Assembly (NCBI GenBank): GCA_002721875.1 | Contig: PBLU01000010.1 | Location: 22,088 to 54,258, forward strand | DNA from: Chloroflexota bacterium | GTDB lineage: Bacteria; Chloroflexota; Dehalococcoidia; UBA1151; TMED-70 | Reading direction: 5' to 3' | DNA: 32,171 nt | In this document: positions 7,483 to 14,191 of the stretch, in pieces | Layout of the letters: each line of letters starts with the position of its first letter | How positions within the stretch are numbered: the first letter of the stretch is position 1 | Program-made: the position numbers and the translations under genes | Notes under the pieces: model-generated | Seen by the model: the letters and a program-made list of their open reading frames with translations, nothing else | Databases searched by the model: none | What the model was told of the DNA's origin: nothing

Positions 7483-8172
7483 ATGATAAAAATAAAAATT
7501 AAATTCTTTGCAAAATTAAAAGAAGATATTGGTCATAAAAGTTTTATTCTATCTCTCGAGAAACCTCAAAGAGTTATAGATATTTTAAATATAATTTCTA
7601 AAGATTTTGATTTAGATATTCTGTCTCGAAATAATTATCTGTATGCTAAAAATTTAGAATACTGTTCTCTAGAAACAATTCTTGAAGAAGATGATGAATT
7701 AGCAATAATACCGCCTGTTAGCGGAGGATCAATAGATCGTGATAATTCTAAATTTTCAGTAGAAATAACTAAAGAAGAATTAAAACCTGATGAGTATATA
7801 GAAAAAAAATTTTCATCTAAAGATGGTTCTGAAGTTATATTCTTAGGAATTACAAGAGATCATAACTTAGGAAGAGATGTAGATAAATTATTTTATGAGT
7901 CATATTCTGAAATGGCTGAAAATGAGATTTATAAAATAATTGATAAGATACGCTTAAAATGGAAAATATCTTCGTTAAGAATTATTCATCGATTAGGAGT
8001 AGTTTTGCCTTCTGAAATTAGCATGATACTAATAGTCACTTCCTCTCATAGAAAAGAATCATTTGAATCAGCAGAATTTTTTGTTGATGAATTAAAGAAA
8101 TCTGTACCAATATGGAAAAAAGAATTCTTTCAAGACGGAACTGTGTGGATAAATGATAAAATAGTAGAGTAA
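7483..8172 (+). CDS. Molybdopterin synthase as a single chain: MoaD-MoaE fusion
   Basis: Molybdopterin synthase inserts two sulfurs into cyclic pyranopterin monophosphate during molybdenum cofactor synthesis. Here both subunits lie in one 229-aa chain. Residues 1-82 are a ubiquitin-like MoaD (IKIKFFAKLKEDIG ... ILEEDDELAIIPPVSGG) ending in Gly81-Gly82. Residues 83-229 are MoaE (IFLGITRDHNLGRDVDKLFYES, IHRLGVVLPSE, SSHRKESFESAEFFVDELKKSVPIWKKE). The MoaD diglycine normally must be a free C-terminus to carry the thiocarboxylate, so the fusion is expected to need cleavage after Gly82, as described for mycobacterial MoaX. The start at 7483 is chosen because the earlier in-frame ATG at 7405 lies inside the tRNA-Ser gene and the extension has no MoaD similarity. 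rpsP follows after 44 bp. Confidence 0.9.
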   Translation: MIKIKIKFFAKLKEDIGHKSFILSLEKPQRVIDILNIISKDFDLDILSRNNYLYAKNLEYCSLETILEEDDELAIIPPVSGGSIDRDNSKFSVEITKEELKPDEYIEKKFSSKDGSEVIFLGITRDHNLGRDVDKLFYESYSEMAENEIYKIIDKIRLKWKISSLRIIHRLGVVLPSEISMILIVTSSHRKESFESAEFFVDELKKSVPIWKKEFFQDGTVWINDKIVE

Positions 8173-8194
8173 AATTCATAAAGTACAAAAAAAT

Positions 8195-8216
8195 TAAGGT
8201 AGATATAAGGTAGATA
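8195..8216 (+). repeat. Perfect tandem 11-bp repeat duplicating the rpsP ribosome binding site
   Basis: The unit TAAGGTAGATA occurs twice without any gap (8195-8205 and 8206-8216), directly before the rpsP ATG at 8217. Each copy carries AAGG, a partial Shine-Dalgarno core. In the downstream copy AAGG ends six bases before the ATG, which is good spacing. The upstream copy is 11 bases further away. Confidence 0.85.
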
Positions 8217-8483
8217 ATGGTAAGAATAAGACTTAGAAGAATGGGAAGTAAAGGAAAACCATTTTATAGGATAGTTGTGGCAGATCAAAGAGCTCCAAGA
8301 AATGGTAAATACTTAGATCTTATAGGAACATATGACCCTCATCAAGATCCCCCAGAAATCTCAATTAATGAAGAAAAAATATCTAAATGGATTGGAAATG
8401 GTGCTCAACCTTCTGATTCTGTAAGTAGTTTACTTAAAACGAAGGGTATTGAAATTAAAGGAAATTCTAATGACAGTAAGTAA
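8217..8483 (+). CDS. rpsP: Small ribosomal subunit protein bS16
   Basis: The 88-aa protein carries the bS16 signature from its first residue: MVRIRLRRMGSKGKPFYRIVVADQRAPRNGKYLDLIGTYDP, then SKWIGNGAQPSDSVSSLLKTKGI. bS16 binds 16S rRNA early in 30S assembly. Its length and the ATG start at 8217 are standard. It is preceded by a duplicated AAGG-type ribosome binding site. The 3' end overlaps the khpA start by 14 bp, preserving the common rpsP-KH pair. The usual rimM and trmD partners do not follow; yebC does instead. Confidence 0.97.
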   Translation: MVRIRLRRMGSKGKPFYRIVVADQRAPRNGKYLDLIGTYDPHQDPPEISINEEKISKWIGNGAQPSDSVSSLLKTKGIEIKGNSNDSK

Positions 8484-8724
8484 AGATCCTTCTAATCCAG
8501 AAGAGCTAGTAAAATATATAGCTAGCTGTTTAGTTGAGAACGCTGACAAAATTGAAATTGAATCTGTTGATGAAGGAAATAAAACTATCCTAAAATTGAA
8601 AGTTGATGAAACTGATAAAGGAAAAATTATTGGTAAAAACGGGAAAATTGCAAAATCAATAAGAAATGTCTTAAAGTTAGCTTCTACAAAACATAATAAT
8701 AAATACATGTTAGAAATTATCTAA
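8470..8724 (+). CDS. khpA: KH-domain RNA-binding protein KhpA (YlqC family)
   Basis: The 84-aa protein has a single KH domain with the GxxG loop in KGKIIGKNGKIAKSIRNVLK. This is typical of KhpA, a global small-RNA/mRNA binding partner usually encoded right after rpsP. The start at 8470 is preferred over an in-frame TTG at 8449 because AAAGG (8457-8461) sits at a suitable distance and the protein then begins with MTVSKDPSNPEELVKYIASCLVEN, close to the family N-terminus. It overlaps rpsP by 14 bp, so translation is probably coupled. yebC starts 2 bases after its stop. Confidence 0.9.
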   Translation: MTVSKDPSNPEELVKYIASCLVENADKIEIESVDEGNKTILKLKVDETDKGKIIGKNGKIAKSIRNVLKLASTKHNNKYMLEII

Positions 8725-8725
8725 A

Positions 8726-9484
8726 ATGTCAGGTCATTCAAAATGGAGTACTATAAAGCATAAAAAGGGTATTTTAGATGCCAAAAAAGGTGTTTTATTT
8801 ACAAAACTTTCTAGAGAAATTACTGTAGCTGCTAAGTCTGGAGATTCAGATCCTGAATTAAATTTCAGACTCAGATTAGCAATAGACAATGCAAAATCTC
8901 AAAATATGCCCAAAGATAATATTGAAAGAGCAATAGCTAAAGGCTCTGGAGGAGCAGCCGCAGGAGATAGCTTTGAGGAAATTACATATGAAGGAATAGG
9001 CCCAGGAGGTATTGGAATAATAATCCAAACTTTGACTGATAATAAAAACAGATCAGCTGCAACTGTAAGATCAACTATAACGAGAGCAGGTGGTACTTTT
9101 GCAACTACTGGAGCAGTCTCGTGGAATTTTGAACAAAAGGGTCAGTTAGTATTGAGTATTTCTGAAGGAGACCCGGAACTAATAGCTTTAGAAAGTATAG
9201 ATCAAGGGGCAGAGGATTTTGATGTTTTTGATAATACTGTTGAAATAACTTGTGCCTTTTCTGATCTTTCAAATATCCAAAAAAATATATCTGAGAATGA
9301 ATCAGTAATAGTTGAAAAATCAGAATTAGCCCTAGTTCCAAATACAACTATTTCTTTAGATAAAAATCAATCAAGCCAAACCTTAAAATTACTTGATGAT
9401 TTAGAAGATTTAGATGATGTTCAAAAAGTTTTTACTAATGCAGAATTTAACGAAGATGCATTAACTACTTATGCAGAAAAATAA
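8726..9484 (+). CDS. yebC: YebC/TACO1 family protein (translation or transcription factor)
   Basis: The 252-aa protein begins MSGHSKWSTIKHKKGILDAKKGVLFTKLSREIT, the invariant opening of the YebC/PmpR/TACO1 family. It continues with DNIERAIAKGSGG, YEGIGPGGIGIIIQTLTDNKNRSA and a GTFATTGAVSWNFEQKG segment. Length is normal. Characterised members act either as DNA-binding regulators or on ribosomes, where some relieve stalling at proline-rich stretches. The position after rpsP and khpA supports a translation role here. The downstream ABC gene starts 5 bp later, so the genes are likely co-transcribed. Confidence 0.95.
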   Translation: MSGHSKWSTIKHKKGILDAKKGVLFTKLSREITVAAKSGDSDPELNFRLRLAIDNAKSQNMPKDNIERAIAKGSGGAAAGDSFEEITYEGIGPGGIGIIIQTLTDNKNRSAATVRSTITRAGGTFATTGAVSWNFEQKGQLVLSISEGDPELIALESIDQGAEDFDVFDNTVEITCAFSDLSNIQKNISENESVIVEKSELALVPNTTISLDKNQSSQTLKLLDDLEDLDDVQKVFTNAEFNEDALTTYAEK

Positions 9485-9489
9485 CATTT

Positions 9490-10362
9490 ATGGATTCTAT
9501 AAAGGTTAATAATTTATCCAAATCATATGGTGACTTTTTAGCAATTGATAATATAAATTTCTCAGTTGAAAAAGGAACCATTCATGGATTATTGGGTGAA
9601 AATGGAGCCGGTAAAACTACTACAATGAGATGTTTACTAGGATTAAGTTACTCTGATTCAGGTGAGATGTATATTGAAGGAGATAAAGTAACAAGAAAAA
9701 ACCATAAAATCAGAAAAAGTACAGCCTATCTTGCTGGTGATTTTAGGCCTTATGAAAATATTAAGCCAATTGAATATTTCAACTATATCTTAAAATTAGA
9801 AAATAATAATAACAATAGATTCATAGAATTATCAGATCTTTTCAAACTGGATCTAAATAAAAAAATTAAAGAATTATCAAAAGGAAATAAACAAAAAGTT
9901 GGTATCATACAAGCTTTTATGAGAAATAGTGAAATTTTGATACTTGATGAACCAACTAGTGGATTAGATCCTAACTATCAAAGAGTTTTTCGAGAGTTGA
10001 TATTTAGAGAAAAGGAAGAAGGTAAAACTATACTACTTTCTTCACATGACCTACTAGAAATTTCAAATTGTTGTGATTTTGTAACTATCATCAAAGGAGG
10101 AAAAGTAATTTCTTCTCAAAGTAAGAATGAATTAGCAAAAAAAACTGTGAAAAAAATATCAATTAAGTTCAATAAAATTCCTGCAGAAGAGCTAATTATG
10201 AAAATTCACACAATTACTAACTATGAAATAAGTGATAATGAGATCACATTTTACATATCTGGTGATATTGATACTTTCTTAAAATTCATATCTAATTATG
10301 AGGTTATTGATTTAGAAACAGAATCCTCAGATCTAAGTCAAACTTTACTGGAGTATTTTTAA
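9490..10362 (+). CDS. ABC transporter ATP-binding protein (ABC-2 exporter type)
   Basis: This is a 290-aa nucleotide-binding subunit. Walker A is GENGAGKT (36-43), the signature is LSKGNKQ (129-135), Walker B is ILILDEP (149-155) followed by TSGLD, and the switch His is His186 in SSHD. The Q-loop position reads YLAGDFRPYEN, without Gln, a variant seen in several exporter-type ATPases. A C-terminal domain of about 80 residues follows the NBD (EDVxx-like segment ending QTLLEYF), as in ABC-2 drug, antibiotic or Na+ exporters. The permease gene starts 1 bp after the stop, so the two form one transporter. The substrate cannot be read from the sequence. Confidence 0.92.
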   Translation: MDSIKVNNLSKSYGDFLAIDNINFSVEKGTIHGLLGENGAGKTTTMRCLLGLSYSDSGEMYIEGDKVTRKNHKIRKSTAYLAGDFRPYENIKPIEYFNYILKLENNNNNRFIELSDLFKLDLNKKIKELSKGNKQKVGIIQAFMRNSEILILDEPTSGLDPNYQRVFRELIFREKEEGKTILLSSHDLLEISNCCDFVTIIKGGKVISSQSKNELAKKTVKKISIKFNKIPAEELIMKIHTITNYEISDNEITFYISGDIDTFLKFISNYEVIDLETESSDLSQTLLEYF

Positions 10363-10363
10363 G

Positions 10364-11146
10364 TTGAACATATTGCTAAATACACTATCAAGAAACAAAA
10401 AGAAAATTATTTTCTTTAGCTTAGCATCGATTTTTTATACCTTTTTTTTACTTTATGTATGGACTTTGATGGAAGATACTTTTTCACAAGTTCTTGATTT
10501 ATTTCCAGAACCAATAAAAAAAATTGCTGGTTTTGGAGATGATTTATCTACAGCAGGATTTCTAAATGGTGAATTTATGCACTTGATCGGTCCACTAATA
10601 ATGGGGGCATTTGGGATAACTATTGGATCAACTATCCTAGCTTCAGAAGAAGAAAATAAAACTATAGACCAGTTTTTATCTTTATCAATATCAAGAACTA
10701 GATATTATACAGAAAAATATATCTCACTCATAATTTTAGTTTTTCTATTATCTTTAGTTTTTTCTATAACACTACTACTGTCTAATATTTTATTCGATAT
10801 TAATTTAACTATGCATAATATTTTATACTCTGGTTTTTGTCTATTTATCTATGGAATCACAACTGGATCAATTAGTTATTTTAGTGGAGCATTTTTTGCT
10901 AAAGTCTCAATCTCTGTAGGAATTGGAGGTGGAGTTGCATTAATTGGATATGTCTTTGATTCAGTTTATAAAACTGTAAGTTCTTTGAGTTACTTGAAAT
11001 ACTTTTCTTTACATTATTACTACAACGATAATGGAGTAATAATGAATGGTTTTGACATACTTCATTTATTTATAATGTTACTCATAACAACTTTCTGTTA
11101 CTTTTTTGGTTTATTAATTTTCAATAAAAGAGACATTAAGTCATAG
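10364..11146 (+). CDS. ABC-2 type transporter permease
   Basis: The 260-aa membrane protein has about six predicted hydrophobic segments: near 17-37 (FFSLASIFYTFFLLYVW), 75-90, 120-145 (SLIILVFLLSLVFSITLLL), 155-175, 178-200 (VSISVGIGGGVALIGYVF) and 230-252 (LHLFIMLLITTFCYFFGLLIF). This is the ABC-2 permease layout. A conserved-looking LASEEENKTIDQFLSLSISRTRYYTEK segment follows the second hydrophobic stretch, similar to the E.....T...LLS.P.SR coupling region of the family. The start is TTG at 10364, 1 bp after the ATPase gene. The regulator gene begins 45 bp later. No substrate can be assigned. Confidence 0.85.
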   Translation: MNILLNTLSRNKKKIIFFSLASIFYTFFLLYVWTLMEDTFSQVLDLFPEPIKKIAGFGDDLSTAGFLNGEFMHLIGPLIMGAFGITIGSTILASEEENKTIDQFLSLSISRTRYYTEKYISLIILVFLLSLVFSITLLLSNILFDINLTMHNILYSGFCLFIYGITTGSISYFSGAFFAKVSISVGIGGGVALIGYVFDSVYKTVSSLSYLKYFSLHYYYNDNGVIMNGFDILHLFIMLLITTFCYFFGLLIFNKRDIKS

Positions 11147-11191
11147 TAGAAATTATTTTTTATTATTATTTAGAATAAAAAAAAAAACTAA

Positions 11192-12154
11192 ATGATTTCT
11201 CAAGATATTCTTATATATATAATTGGTAGTTTATTTCTATTATTACTTTTGCTTGTAATTTTGAGATCAAACTTAAAAAATAAAAATCTATTATCTAAGA
11301 TTAATAAATTAGAAAATAGAAACCTAATTCAAGTACAAAATCAAAGAGTATTAGATTCTATTGATTTGTTATTTGAAAACGAATTTAAACCTAACGAAAA
11401 TCTATGTAATTCAATAAGAATAGCAACTGAAAGTGAAACAGTAGTTCTATCAGTAATGAACCCCCAAAATGGTTCTTTTCAGGCTATAAATTCTTCAAGT
11501 TATAAACAAATTGATGTAAGCAATTTTGAGCCTGAATATGATGATAAAAAAACTCTTGCAATAGTTACTGGCATAGAAGGAACATCCAAGGTTTTAGATA
11601 ATAAAAACAATGAGTGCTTCCCAGAATGGTTTAATGAATTAGAATTTGAACAAATAATATCTCTGCCTATTATAAATGGATTTGAAACTTATGGATGTAT
11701 TTATATATTTCTGAGAAATAGAAATGAAGGAGAACTGCTAGAAAAGAAGCTTAAGAATAGTAGTTTATTAATAAAAATATTTCAAAATTCTTTATCAGAA
11801 AATAAACAACAAAATGAAATAATAAAAACAAAAGAAAATAAAAAAAATATAAATAATATAATACCTATATTTTATGACGATAATTTACAAACTATAAGAT
11901 TTGAAAATAATGAAATTGCTTTATCTAATTCTGAATACTTAATAATTAGTAAATTATTAAGTAAAAATGGAGACTTATTGCTTTACGAAGATATAGAAAA
12001 AATACTTTGGCCCAATAATAAAGAGATAAACAAAACTGCTATGAGATTACATATTCATAGGTTAAGAGAAAAGACTAATAGCATTACTAGTAATAAAGAT
12101 TTTATAAAGACCCAAAGAGGTAAAGGTATTTTTATTGATCTGACTTTATTTTAA
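11192..12154 (+). CDS. Membrane-anchored regulator: TM segment, GAF-like domain, OmpR-type winged helix
   Basis: This 320-aa protein has one hydrophobic segment at 6-24 followed by Arg/Lys residues, so the rest should be cytoplasmic. A short coiled-coil-like linker (30-55) leads to a GAF-like domain at about 55-200 (ESETVVLSVMNPQNGSFQAIN, QIISLPIINGFETYGCIYIFL). After a charged Asn/Lys-rich linker, residues 228-318 match the OmpR/PhoB winged helix (RFENNEIALSNSEYLIISKLLSKNG, the helix KTAMRLHIHRLREKT, and the wing IKTQRGKGIFIDL). There is no receiver domain and no phosphoacceptor Asp. It is best read as a one-component, membrane-tethered transcription factor that senses a ligand or redox state. 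The ABC-2 genes 45 bp upstream are the obvious candidate targets. The 3' end overlaps the convergent aminotransferase by 9 bp. Confidence 0.8.
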   Translation: MISQDILIYIIGSLFLLLLLLVILRSNLKNKNLLSKINKLENRNLIQVQNQRVLDSIDLLFENEFKPNENLCNSIRIATESETVVLSVMNPQNGSFQAINSSSYKQIDVSNFEPEYDDKKTLAIVTGIEGTSKVLDNKNNECFPEWFNELEFEQIISLPIINGFETYGCIYIFLRNRNEGELLEKKLKNSSLLIKIFQNSLSENKQQNEIIKTKENKKNINNIIPIFYDDNLQTIRFENNEIALSNSEYLIISKLLSKNGDLLLYEDIEKILWPNNKEINKTAMRLHIHRLREKTNSITSNKDFIKTQRGKGIFIDLTLF

Positions 12155-13312
12155 TTCCGTAATCATTCTATTGAGTCGAGCTATAGCTTCTCTTAAATTG
12201 TCATCTGAATTTGCAAAAGAAATTCTTATATAATTATCACCATAATCTCCAAAAGCCGTTCCAGATAGTAATGCTACGCCATAATTATCTAAAGCAATAT
12301 CAGCAAAATCTGAACTAGACAAACCGGTTCCAGATATATTTGGAAAAGCGTAGAAAGCACCTAGTGGAGTTTTACAATTTATACCATCTATAGAATTTAA
12401 TCCATCTACAACTATATCTCTTCTAATCTTAAATTTTTCCATCATATTCAAAGTAAAATCTTTTGGTCCTTCTAGAGCCGCTATAGCAGCCATCTGACTA
12501 AAAACAGAGGTACAAGATACAGAATTAGTCATAAGTTTAGTAATATCATCAACCATAAATTCTGGGAAAATACCATAACCCAATCTCCAACCAGTCATTG
12601 CATAGCTCTTAGAAAATCCGTCTAAGATTATAGTTCTTTCTTTCATTCCTTTGAACTTAGTAATTGAATAATGTTCACCCTGATAGTACATATCTTTATA
12701 GATTTCATCTGAAAGAACAATAATATCATTTTCAACTGCTATTTTGGCTATTTCCTCAAGATCTTCAATTTGGGTAACTGAGCCACAAGGATTATTTGGG
12801 GTATTAATGATTATCATTTTTGTTTTGTCATTAATAAGTTTTTTTAAATCGTCAATGTTTGCGTTGAAATTTTTACTTTCTTCTAATTTCATTGGAACCG
12901 CTGTTCCACCTACATAATTTATCATAGATTCATAGATCGGAAATCCAGGATTTGGATAAATAACCTCATCACCTCTTTCAATTAAGGCTAAAATAGAAAA
13001 AAACATTACTGGCTTAGCACCAGGAGTTACTATTACTCTATCTGAAGAAATTTTATAACCATTGACTTCACCTTGATGAACGGCAATGGCTTCTCTCAGC
13101 TCTGGTTGACCAGCTGAAGGTCCATAATGAGTAAAACCTTCATCCAAAGCTTTTTTAGCAGCAGTCACTACATGCTTTGGACTATCAAAATCAGGTTCTC
13201 CTATCTCAAGATGAATAACATTTTTACCTTGAGCTTCTAGTTTTTTAGCTTTTGCAAGTGTTTCAAATGCTGTTTCTGTACCCAATCTTTTCTGTCTGGA
13301 GGATAATTTCAT
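12146..13312 (-). CDS. Class I PLP-dependent aminotransferase (aspartate aminotransferase family)
   Basis: The 388-aa fold-type I aminotransferase starts MKLSSRQKRLGTETAFETLAKAKKLEAQGKNVI, typical of the AspC/aspartate-prephenate branch common in bacteria and archaea. Landmarks are LEIGEPDFDSP (35-45), THYGPSAGQPELREAI (61-76), the TPNNPCG loop with Asn174, Asp202 in LSDEIY and the PLP-binding Lys235 in GFSKSYAMTGWRLGY. A C-terminal RISFAN Arg binds the substrate carboxylate. The substrate is probably aspartate or another common amino acid, but it is not fixed by sequence alone. The gene stands alone on the minus strand and is divergent from the methyltransferase. Confidence 0.9.
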   Translation of the reverse strand: MKLSSRQKRLGTETAFETLAKAKKLEAQGKNVIHLEIGEPDFDSPKHVVTAAKKALDEGFTHYGPSAGQPELREAIAVHQGEVNGYKISSDRVIVTPGAKPVMFFSILALIERGDEVIYPNPGFPIYESMINYVGGTAVPMKLEESKNFNANIDDLKKLINDKTKMIIINTPNNPCGSVTQIEDLEEIAKIAVENDIIVLSDEIYKDMYYQGEHYSITKFKGMKERTIILDGFSKSYAMTGWRLGYGIFPEFMVDDITKLMTNSVSCTSVFSQMAAIAALEGPKDFTLNMMEKFKIRRDIVVDGLNSIDGINCKTPLGAFYAFPNISGTGLSSSDFADIALDNYGVALLSGTAFGDYGDNYIRISFANSDDNLREAIARLNRMITELK

Positions 13313-13413
13313 AATTTAAAAAAGTTACTCTATGTTTTATTGAATACTATAATTTATTTCATTAATTATAAAATCATATTTAACATGAAAGTAAATAGTA
13401 ATTTTGTAAATAA
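13313..13413. other. Divergent intergenic region (101 bp)
   Basis: This is among the longest gene-free stretches in the window and must hold promoters for both flanking genes. TATAAT occurs at 13348-13353 and TATAAA at 13367-13372 on the plus strand, and TTGAAT at 13340-13345, but no -35/-10 pair has standard spacing. No strong hairpin or Shine-Dalgarno sequence was seen before either gene. Confidence 0.5.
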
Positions 13414-14190
13414 ATGAAAGAATATAAAACCAACTATAAAAATTGGATAATATGGTATGACCTATTTTACGAAATAATAAAACCTGATGATCTGCTTTTT
13501 TATCAGTCATATATTACTAACAAAACAAAAGATGTTTTAGAAATGGGAATTGGTACTGGTAGAGTATTCCAAACATTTATCAACAAAAAAATCAATTGGA
13601 CAGGAATTGATGATTCTGAAGAGATGATAAATTTATGTAAAGAAAAAATAGAACCTGAACAACCCTTAATAGGAAAGCTAAAGCTCATTAATGATGATAT
13701 GACAAAGTTGGATATTAAAGAAAATGAAAAATCAATTTATAACTCTAAGTTTGATTTAGTTATATATCCATCTAATTCTATAATGAGTGTAGGAAATATA
13801 ACTCTTCAAAAAGATGCACTTTGTTCAGGAATAAAGCATCTAAAGGATGATGGTTTAATAATATTTGATTTGCATAATCCAAATAATTATCAAATTAATA
13901 AAGATTTTAAGCTAATTGCATCATCAGAAATTAAAAAATTATCATATGAAATATTTGGAAGAAGCGAGATAGATTTATCGATCAATCTCCATAAAAATTT
14001 CCAAAAAATTTTTATAGATTCAAAGGAAATAATTGAATTGATCTCTTATGACCACTTTCTTTATATGGATGAAGTTATAAATCTTTGCCTAGATTTAGAT
14101 TTAGAGATAACTGAAGTATATGGAGGATATAATAAAGAGAAAGTTTCAGATAATTCTGAAGAATTAATTTACATCTGTAAAAAAAAATAA
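13414..14190 (+). CDS. Class I SAM-dependent methyltransferase
   Basis: The 258-aa protein has motif I VLEMGIGTGRVF (41-52), then an acidic residue after the second strand (WTGIDDSEEMINLCKEK, 62-78), DDMTKLD for the adenine contact and FDLVIYPSNSIMSV for motif IV. This is the Rossmann-fold methyltransferase 11/25 pattern. The C-terminal half carries a beta-rich segment consistent with a small-molecule methyltransferase. The substrate cannot be told. The start is ATG at 13414, without a visible Shine-Dalgarno sequence. uvrB starts 2 bases after its stop, so the genes are co-transcribed, although no functional link is evident. Confidence 0.85.
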   Translation: MKEYKTNYKNWIIWYDLFYEIIKPDDLLFYQSYITNKTKDVLEMGIGTGRVFQTFINKKINWTGIDDSEEMINLCKEKIEPEQPLIGKLKLINDDMTKLDIKENEKSIYNSKFDLVIYPSNSIMSVGNITLQKDALCSGIKHLKDDGLIIFDLHNPNNYQINKDFKLIASSEIKKLSYEIFGRSEIDLSINLHKNFQKIFIDSKEIIELISYDHFLYMDEVINLCLDLDLEITEVYGGYNKEKVSDNSEELIYICKKK

Positions 14191-14191
14191 A

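Noticed and set aside
11156..11182. Inverted repeat TTTTTTATT/AATAAAAAA between the permease and the GAF regulator
   Set aside because: The stem is made only of A-T pairs, which arise easily in this composition, and it lacks the GC-rich stem of an intrinsic terminator.
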